Origin: Arthrobacter sp. NicSoilC5
GTDB lineage: Bacteria > Actinomycetota > Actinomycetes > Actinomycetales > Micrococcaceae
Assembly: GCF_019977395.1 (NCBI RefSeq)
Contig: NZ_AP024660.1
Span: forward strand, 3,472,001 to 3,536,000
DNA: 64,000 bases
Reading direction: 5' to 3'
Made by a program: the position numbers and the translations under genes. Below the pieces are notes generated by a model, which ran no database searches, was not told the DNA's origin, and saw only the letters and a program-made list of their open reading frames with translations. Below, one piece after another: positions 58,898 through 64,000 of the stretch (the stretch's first letter is position 1; every line of letters begins with the position of its first letter).

Positions 58898-60022
58898 ATG
58901 ACGGCAGCTACGGGCAACACCACGGACAGCACGGCAGGAAACGGAACCGCGGAAGTGCTTTTTGACCGCCGCGGCCGGCTCGGCGTGATCACCCTCAACA
59001 GGCCACGGGCGGTCAACGCGCTCACCGCCGGAATGGTGGACCTGCTCCTGCGGCAGCTCACCGCATGGGCAGGGGACGACGGCGTGGCGGCCGTCCTGGT
59101 GCAGGGCGCCGGGGAGCGGGGCCTGTGCGCGGGCGGAGACATCGTGGCCATCTACCGGGACATGCTGCACGGCGGAAACCGGACCGCCGGCTTCTGGCAG
59201 ACCGAGTACCGCGTGAACTCGCTCATTGCCCGGTATCCCAAGCCGTATGTTGCCCTCATGGACGGCCTGGTTCTTGGCGGCGGGGTGGGTGTCTCGGCGC
59301 ACGGGAATGTCCGCGTGGTCACGGAGCGGACCAGGATGGGGATGCCGGAAACCACCATCGGGTTCGCCCCCGACGTCGGCGGCACCTTCCTGCTGTCCCG
59401 CGCGCCGGGCCAGACGGGAACCCATGCGGCCCTGACCGGGGCACACCTGGACGCAGGGGATGCCCTGTTCCTGGGCCTTGCCGACCATTACGTCCCCTCG
59501 CACGCGCTGCCCCGGCTGGTGGCGGCGCTGGAGGACGAAAGCCCGGAAGCCGCCGTCGCCCGCTGCGCCGAACAGCCTCCGGCCTCGGCCCTGTCCGGGC
59601 ATCGGGACTGGATCGATGCCTGCTACGCCAGCGACGATGCCGGGGAAATTGTGGCCCGGCTCCGCGCCTGGACCGGGCCCGGCCAGGAAGATGCCACGGA
59701 CGCGGCGGACACCATCGAAGCCAAGTCACCCACCTCGGTCAAGGTCACCCTGGCGTCCCTGCGCCGGGCCGCAAACCTGACCCTTGATGAGGCCCTGGCC
59801 CAGGAATACCGGGTAGGAATCCGCCTCCTGGCCGGCCCTGATTTCCGCGAGGGTATCCGCGCCCAGGTGGTGGACAAGGACAGGAACCCGCAGTGGAAGC
59901 CGGCCACGCTGGCCGAGGTGCTGCCCGCGCAGATGGACAGGTTCTTCCAGCCGCTGGACGGCGGGGAACTGGACCTGCAGCCCGGGCCGGACCTGGAAGT
60001 GAAGGAGGCGGACCATGCCTGA
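58898..60022 (+). CDS. 3-hydroxyisobutyryl-CoA hydrolase (enoyl-CoA hydratase superfamily)
   Basis: 374 residues, longer than a simple hydratase, as in 3-hydroxyisobutyryl-CoA hydrolases. 'VITLNRPRAVNALTAGMV', oxyanion-hole 'GLCAGGDIVAIYRDML', 'LVLGGGVGVSAHGNVRVVTERT' and 'PETTIGFAPDVGGTFLLSR' match. It releases 3-hydroxyisobutyrate from its CoA ester in valine breakdown. AAGGAG (58883-58888) precedes the ATG. Overlaps the dehydrogenase gene by eight bases; together with the following hydratase gene it covers three consecutive valine-path steps. Confidence 0.9.
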   Translation: MTAATGNTTDSTAGNGTAEVLFDRRGRLGVITLNRPRAVNALTAGMVDLLLRQLTAWAGDDGVAAVLVQGAGERGLCAGGDIVAIYRDMLHGGNRTAGFWQTEYRVNSLIARYPKPYVALMDGLVLGGGVGVSAHGNVRVVTERTRMGMPETTIGFAPDVGGTFLLSRAPGQTGTHAALTGAHLDAGDALFLGLADHYVPSHALPRLVAALEDESPEAAVARCAEQPPASALSGHRDWIDACYASDDAGEIVARLRAWTGPGQEDATDAADTIEAKSPTSVKVTLASLRRAANLTLDEALAQEYRVGIRLLAGPDFREGIRAQVVDKDRNPQWKPATLAEVLPAQMDRFFQPLDGGELDLQPGPDLEVKEADHA

Positions 60023-61037
60023 AAAGGGCAGTGTGGCCTTTTTGGGCCTTGGACACATGGGCGGTCCCATGGCCGTGAACCTGGTCCGTGCCGGTTACCG
60101 CGTGACCGGGTTCGACGTGGTGCCGGCAGCCGTGGAGGCTGCCCGGGCACAGGGTGTTCCGGTGGCGACCAGCGCGGTCGATGCGACGGCGGGCGCCGAC
60201 GTGGTGCTGACCATGTTCCCCAGCGGCCGGCACGTCCTGGACGCCTACCGGGGCGGCGCTGGAAATCCTGGACAACCGGAGGAACCCGGGCTGCTGGCTG
60301 CCGCGCGGCCCGGGACCATGTTCCTGGACTGCTCAACCATCAATGTGGAAGAGGCGCGGGAAGCAGCCCGCCTGGCCATCGAAGCGGGCCACCGTTCCGT
60401 CGATGCCCCCGTTTCCGGCGGCGTGGTGGGCGCGGAGGCAGGCACCTTGACCTTCATGGCCGGCGGTGAGGCGGAGGACTTCGAGGCAGTGCGGCCGCTC
60501 CTGGAGGTGATGGGCAAGCGGGCGGTGCACTGTGGTGCCCATGGAGCGGGCCAGGCCGCCAAAATCTGCAACAACATGATCCTGGGCGTCTCGATGATCG
60601 CAGTCAGCGAGGCTTTCGTGCTGGGGGAAAAGCTGGGCCTGACGCACCAGGCCCTGTTCGACGTCGCGTCCGCCGCGTCAGGGCAGTGCTGGGCGCTGAC
60701 CACCAACTGTCCCGTGCCAGGGCCGGTCCCCACCAGCCCCGCCAACAGGGACTACCAGCCGGGATTCGCTTCGGCCCTCATGGCCAAGGACCTCAACCTG
60801 GCCGTCAACGCGCTCGACAGTACCGGGGTGGCAGGTCAGATGGGAGCGCTCGCGGCCCGGATCTACGATAGGTTTGCCGCGGAGGGCGGCGCGGGCCGCG
60901 ACTTTTCCGCCATCATCACCGAAATCCGCGGCGCATCGGAGCGGCAGGCCGGCGACGGTCCCGCAGCGGAGCACGGCACGGAGTTGCCGGACCGGCGCAG
61001 GGCCACAACAGCACACGACGACGGGAGTCCCGAATGA
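60015..61037 (+). CDS. mmsB: 3-hydroxyisobutyrate dehydrogenase
   Basis: 340 residues. N-terminal '[22 protein letters not shown]' is the NAD-binding motif, '[22 protein letters not shown]' the substrate motif and '[14 protein letters not shown]' holds the catalytic Lys. It oxidises 3-hydroxyisobutyrate to methylmalonate semialdehyde. About 40 extra polar residues at the C terminus ('[20 protein letters not shown]') exceed the usual length of about 300. No matching mmsA is in the window. Confidence 0.92.
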   Translation: MPEKGSVAFLGLGHMGGPMAVNLVRAGYRVTGFDVVPAAVEAARAQGVPVATSAVDATAGADVVLTMFPSGRHVLDAYRGGAGNPGQPEEPGLLAAARPGTMFLDCSTINVEEAREAARLAIEAGHRSVDAPVSGGVVGAEAGTLTFMAGGEAEDFEAVRPLLEVMGKRAVHCGAHGAGQAAKICNNMILGVSMIAVSEAFVLGEKLGLTHQALFDVASAASGQCWALTTNCPVPGPVPTSPANRDYQPGFASALMAKDLNLAVNALDSTGVAGQMGALAARIYDRFAAEGGAGRDFSAIITEIRGASERQAGDGPAAEHGTELPDRRRATTAHDDGSPE

Positions 61038-61810
61038 CGGAGTACGCCAACATCCTGGTGGAGCAGCAGGGCAGGGTAGGGCTGGTGACCCTCAACAGGC
61101 CCTCGGCACTGAACGCGCTGAACAAGGCCACCATGGAAGAGCTGGTGGCCGCCGTGACCGCCATGAATTCCGATCCCGGGGTCGGCGCCGTCGTGATTAC
61201 CGGTTCGGGCAAGGCCTTCGCCGCGGGCGCCGACATCAAGGAGATGGCGGACCAGGGCTACATGGACATGTACGTGGCGGACTGGTTCCGGGGCTGGGAA
61301 GACTTCACCCGCCTGCGGATCCCCACCATCGCCGCGGTATCCGGCTTTGCCCTGGGCGGCGGCTGCGAACTGGCCATGATGTGCGACCTGATCATCGCGG
61401 GGGACAACGCCAAGTTCGGGCAGCCGGAAATCAACCTGGGCGTGCTCCCCGGCATGGGCGGCTCGCAGCGCCTCACGCGGGCCGTGGGCAAGGCCAAGGC
61501 CATGGACATGATCCTCACCGGCCGGTTCATCGACGCGGAGGAAGCAGAGCGGTGCGGGCTGGTCTCCCGGGTGGTTCCGGCGGCAGACGTGGTGTCCGAG
61601 GCACTCACGGCAGCCGGGGTGATCGCCGGGAAGTCAAAGCCTGCGGCGATGGCAGCGAAGGAAGCCGTGAATGCTGCCTTCGAAACGGGGCTGGCCCAGG
61701 GGGTGGTGTTTGAACGGCGGCTCTTCCACTCCCTGTTCGCCACGGAGGACCAGAAGGAAGGCATGGCGGCGTTCAGCGGGAAGCGGCAGCCGGAATTCAA
61801 GCACCGCTAG
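61034..61810 (+). CDS. enoyl-CoA hydratase
   Basis: 258 residues, canonical crotonase. '[20 protein letters not shown]', '[17 protein letters not shown]' (oxyanion), '[20 protein letters not shown]' and '[22 protein letters not shown]' with both catalytic Glu residues. Probable substrate methacrylyl-CoA in the valine path, with broad short-chain specificity. Overlaps mmsB by four bases. Confidence 0.94.
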   Translation: MTEYANILVEQQGRVGLVTLNRPSALNALNKATMEELVAAVTAMNSDPGVGAVVITGSGKAFAAGADIKEMADQGYMDMYVADWFRGWEDFTRLRIPTIAAVSGFALGGGCELAMMCDLIIAGDNAKFGQPEINLGVLPGMGGSQRLTRAVGKAKAMDMILTGRFIDAEEAERCGLVSRVVPAADVVSEALTAAGVIAGKSKPAAMAAKEAVNAAFETGLAQGVVFERRLFHSLFATEDQKEGMAAFSGKRQPEFKHR

Positions 61811-61821
61811 TCCGGGCCCAT

Positions 61822-61855
61822 GCATGCCCTGCCGGGCGGGGCCGGCACGGCATGC
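61822..61855 (+). terminator. hairpin after the valine-catabolism genes
   Basis: GCATGCC (61822-61828) pairs with GGCATGC (61849-61855), and TGCCGG with CCGGCA inside, broken only by one C-C mismatch; six-base loop. No T run follows. Confidence 0.5.
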
Positions 61856-61929
61856 GTCCGCCGGTCCCCGTAAGGTAGACAGTACGGGCCAGCACGCGGC
61901 CACGTCATGCAGCGGAACGGGGTAGGCGT

Positions 61930-62598
61930 ATGTGGACGATGATCACCGGTGCAGCCAGCCCCACCGAGGGACTTACGGGCATCGTAGGCTTTGCGGCGAG
62001 GTCCATCGACACGCTGGGGGAGTGGGGTGTCGGGGCGTTTACCCTGGCGGAGACCGTGGTGCCGCCCATCCCCAGCGAGGTGATCCTGCCGCTTGCGGGC
62101 TATCTGGCCAAGCAGGGCTCCCTGAATCTCTTCCTCGTCTTTGCCACCAGTACCCTTGGTGCGTATCTGGGGGCGCTGCTGCTCTACCTGCTGGGGGCAA
62201 AGCTGGGGCTTGACCGGTCCATCCGAGGGTTGTCCAAGCTGCCGCTGGTGGACCGGGAAGACTTCGAGCACGCGGCGGGCTGGTTCCGGCGGCACGGCAG
62301 ATCGTCCATTTTCTTCGGCCGCCTGCTGCCCGGGGTCCGCAGCCTGATCTCCCTGCCGGCGGGCGCGGCGGCCATGCCGCTGGGAACATTCACTCTTTTC
62401 ACCCTTGCCGGCAGCGGGCTGTGGAACGGCGCCCTCATCGGGCTGGGCTACCTCCTGGGCACGCAGTACCAGCTCATAGAGGAGTACTCCAGGTTCCTGA
62501 ACTACGCGGTCTATGGCGCATTGGCCGTTGCGGTGGTGCTGCTCGTCGTCCGGCGGACCAAGCGGGCCAGGGCCCAGCGGGAGGATGCCCGCCGCTGA
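61930..62598 (+). CDS. DedA-family membrane protein
   Basis: 222 residues with about five transmembrane segments. 'FTLAETVVPPIPSEVILPLAGYLA' and 'RRHGRSSIFFGRLLPGVRSLISLPAG' are the conserved DedA (SNARE-associated) signatures, including the Glu and the F-x-R-x2-P-G/R motif. DedA proteins are lipid flippases or scramblases. ATG at 61930 (or 61939) after GGGGTAGG. Confidence 0.9.
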   Translation: MWTMITGAASPTEGLTGIVGFAARSIDTLGEWGVGAFTLAETVVPPIPSEVILPLAGYLAKQGSLNLFLVFATSTLGAYLGALLLYLLGAKLGLDRSIRGLSKLPLVDREDFEHAAGWFRRHGRSSIFFGRLLPGVRSLISLPAGAAAMPLGTFTLFTLAGSGLWNGALIGLGYLLGTQYQLIEEYSRFLNYAVYGALAVAVVLLVVRRTKRARAQREDARR

Positions 62599-62631
62599 GG
62601 CCGCCTCCCGGTGCCCTGGAGGCCGGGTGTC

Positions 62632-63417
62632 CTAGAGGTACGTCTCCGCGAAGCTGTGCAGGGCCTCCCGGACGAAGCGTGCCCCCTCGACACCGCCGTA
62701 ATTCGCGGCGAAACGGGGGTCCTCCACGTACATGTCCGCCAGTCCGGTGACGTATCCCCGGATATCCCCGCCGCTCTGGGCCGCAGGCGTTCCGGGGATG
62801 GACTTCAGCCACGCCACGTGCCGCCCTGCCAGCTCCCGGGCTTCCGGCCCGTCCGCAGGAACCCCGGCTCCCGCAGCCGCCGTCCAGTCCCGGGCAAGGC
62901 CCTCTGCCCGGGACTTCCATTCCCGCTTTTCCGCTGCCCCCATGCCGCGCCACCATGAGTCGGATGCGGCGTAGGCGTCCTTGCCCCAGCGCTCCTGGAC
63001 TTCATCCTTGTATTCGGTGTGGTCGAAGCCCTGGAACATGTTCTCTGCCATCAGCTGGCCTCCTGCCTTTACTGTTTCGATTGTTTGCCGGACGGATTCG
63101 GCCTGCAGGGCCAGCCGCTGCTGCTCCCGCGCGAGCCAGTCGAGATGGCGGCTGAGCGCCGCTACGGGATCCGCCCGGCGCTCAAGGAGCTCCGCGATCG
63201 CCGGCAGGCCCAGGCCCAGTTCCCGCAGCAAAAGGATGCGCTGGAGCTGAAGGAGGGCGGCGCCGTCGTAATACCGGTAACCGTTGTGGCCCACCCGGCT
63301 GGGCGTCAGCAGGCCGATGCGGTCATAGTGCCGGAGCGTGCGGCTGGTGGTGCCGGCGAGCCTGGCTACGTCCTGGATGGACCAGTCCTTGCCACCGGCC
63401 TCGGGGAAATCCTGCAT
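62632..63417 (-). CDS. MerR-family regulator with TipAS domain
   Basis: 261 residues. MerR helix-turn-helix ('DWSIQDVARLAGTTSRTLRHYDRIGLLTPSR'-region, residues 11-40), dimerisation helix, then a TipAS globin-like domain (about 145-261: 'WGKDAYAASDSWWRGM', 'HVAWLKSIPGTP', 'MYVEDPRFAANYGG'). It has no cysteine at all, whereas Streptomyces TipAL captures thiopeptides through a cysteine. Regulated genes are not obvious; the convergent gene is dedA. Confidence 0.9.
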   Translation of the reverse strand: MQDFPEAGGKDWSIQDVARLAGTTSRTLRHYDRIGLLTPSRVGHNGYRYYDGAALLQLQRILLLRELGLGLPAIAELLERRADPVAALSRHLDWLAREQQRLALQAESVRQTIETVKAGGQLMAENMFQGFDHTEYKDEVQERWGKDAYAASDSWWRGMGAAEKREWKSRAEGLARDWTAAAGAGVPADGPEARELAGRHVAWLKSIPGTPAAQSGGDIRGYVTGLADMYVEDPRFAANYGGVEGARFVREALHSFAETYL

Positions 63418-63467
63418 GCACCGAGCCTAGGCATTGACGCTGCGTCAAGGTCAAGGGCGGCGGACCG

Positions 63468-63803
63468 TCACCCAACCCGCCGGCCGTGGGGCCTCCGGCG
63501 CCTGGCCTGGGCCACCAAACGCGTGAAGGCGAAAACAAAGATGGCCTCGATGAGCAGCATGAGGCCCAGCAGCAGCCACTGCTGCCGGCTGATGAAGACG
63601 ACGCACCCGGTCAGGGCCAGGATGGTCCCCAAGGCCAGCGCGTAGACGGCGAATCCGACAGCCACCCGGGCGCTGCGGACCCCCGTCCGGAACCCGAAGC
63701 CATGCGGCTCCCCGCCGGGCTGTCCGGGGACGCGGTCCGGCGCTGCGGGGCCAAGGGAGTCAAACTCCTCCCAGGGATCCCTGTCCTGGTCCTGTCCGGT
63801 CAT
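63468..63803 (-). CDS. hypothetical two-span membrane protein, 111 residues
   Basis: Not recognised. A polar acidic N terminus of about 45 residues, then two transmembrane helices ('VAVGFAVYALALGTILALTG', 'WLLLGLMLLIEAIFVFAFTR') and a basic Arg-rich tail. The inside-positive tail suggests both ends in the cytoplasm. Start ATG at 63803 has no strong ribosome site. Confidence 0.65.
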   Translation of the reverse strand: MTGQDQDRDPWEEFDSLGPAAPDRVPGQPGGEPHGFGFRTGVRSARVAVGFAVYALALGTILALTGCVVFISRQQWLLLGLMLLIEAIFVFAFTRLVAQARRRRPHGRRVG

Positions 63804-63844
63804 GAATCAATTATCCCAAATGCGGAAACCCAGAGACGCCGGGT

Positions 63845-63887
63845 ACAAAAACAGCGGCCCCTCCAACCTGGGTTGGAGGAACCGCTG
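63845..63887 (-). terminator. intrinsic terminator of cold-shock gene
   Basis: On the minus strand, CAGCGG-CCTCCAAC arms pair (63852-63867 with 63872-63887, one 2-base mismatch) around a four-base loop, followed by T5 (complement of 63847-63851). Confidence 0.88.
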
Positions 63888-63924
63888 GATGGGGTCCCGG
63901 CGTATGCCGGAGGCCGCCGAAGAC

Positions 63925-64000
63925 TTAGAGCGGGCGGATGTTCTCTGCCTGCGGGCCCTTGGGGCCCTGGGTCACATCGAATTCGACCTTCTGGTTCTCG
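63925..64000 (-). CDS. cold-shock protein (partial, C-terminal end)
   Basis: Only the last 25 codons are inside the window, ending in TAA. The peptide 'ENQKVEFDVTQGPKGPQAEN' is the conserved end of CspA-type RNA-binding proteins. The rest lies beyond 64000. Confidence 0.9.
   Translation of the reverse strand, partial: ENQKVEFDVTQGPKGPQAENIRPL

Overview
The window is GC-rich and densely coded. It looks like the chromosome of a free-living actinobacterium of the Micrococcaceae, most likely Arthrobacter, Pseudarthrobacter or a close relative. This rests on the gene repertoire (13E12/DUF222 HNH protein, IclR-controlled catabolic clusters, histidase with a Cys-Ser-Gly triad, sugar ABC importer without its own ATPase, Asp23/DUF6286 cell-envelope operon), frequent GTG/TTG starts and 4-bp ATGA/GTGA overlaps. 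There is no rRNA, CRISPR array, insertion sequence or prophage. The last gene, a cold-shock protein, is cut by the window edge.

Region by region. 1-4.2 kb: MHS-family transporter with a 3-hydroxybutyrate dehydrogenase, then a redox-sensor HxlR regulator divergent from a QorB-like reductase. 4.2-10.5 kb: an NMT1-type ABC importer, an IclR regulator, a family III CoA-transferase and an HMG-CoA-lyase-type enzyme, a catabolic module of unknown substrate. 10.5-18.5 kb: amino-acid permease, 13E12 HNH protein, a second IclR regulator and hutU-hutH for histidine breakdown; hutG lies apart at 26.4 kb. 18.6-31 kb: small hypothetical proteins, a fumarylacetoacetate hydrolase family enzyme, universal stress protein, TctCBA tricarboxylate importer with its divergent CitA/CitB-like two-component system, a Na+/H+ antiporter, a purine permease and a CopC-domain protein. 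32.2-39.4 kb: an apparent five-gene unit of tandem universal stress protein, rifampin-phosphotransferase-like enzyme, LolA-like secreted protein and two-part ABC exporter. 39.4-45.2 kb: NlpC/P60 hydrolase, zinc exporter, small metallopeptidase, EamA exporter, DsbA-like protein, PHP phosphoesterase. 45.3-45.8 kb: tRNA-Glu, tRNA-Asp and tRNA-Phe with a clear promoter and terminator. 46-57 kb: levansucrase, five-gene Asp23/AmaP envelope-stress operon, alpha-glucosidase and a sugar ABC importer with its LacI regulator. 57-64 kb: exonuclease III, valine-catabolism enzymes, a DedA protein, a TipA-like MerR regulator and a cold-shock gene.

Most of the window is nutrient uptake and catabolism, each module paired with its own regulator. 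Three sets of candidate operators could be read directly: a 16-bp palindrome (consensus GTCTGG-N4-CCAGAC) about 88-100 bp upstream of the amino-acid permease, the second IclR gene and hutU; a GTCCACAT-type motif near the MHS transporter, the first IclR gene and the CoA-transferase; and a LacI/CcpA-type 14-mer upstream of levansucrase and between the alpha-glucosidase and the sugar importer. The least explained parts are the 32-39 kb stress/exporter unit with its structured 416-bp leader, and the CoA-transferase/HMG-CoA-lyase module. Functions are read from sequence motifs and family knowledge only; no database search was run.
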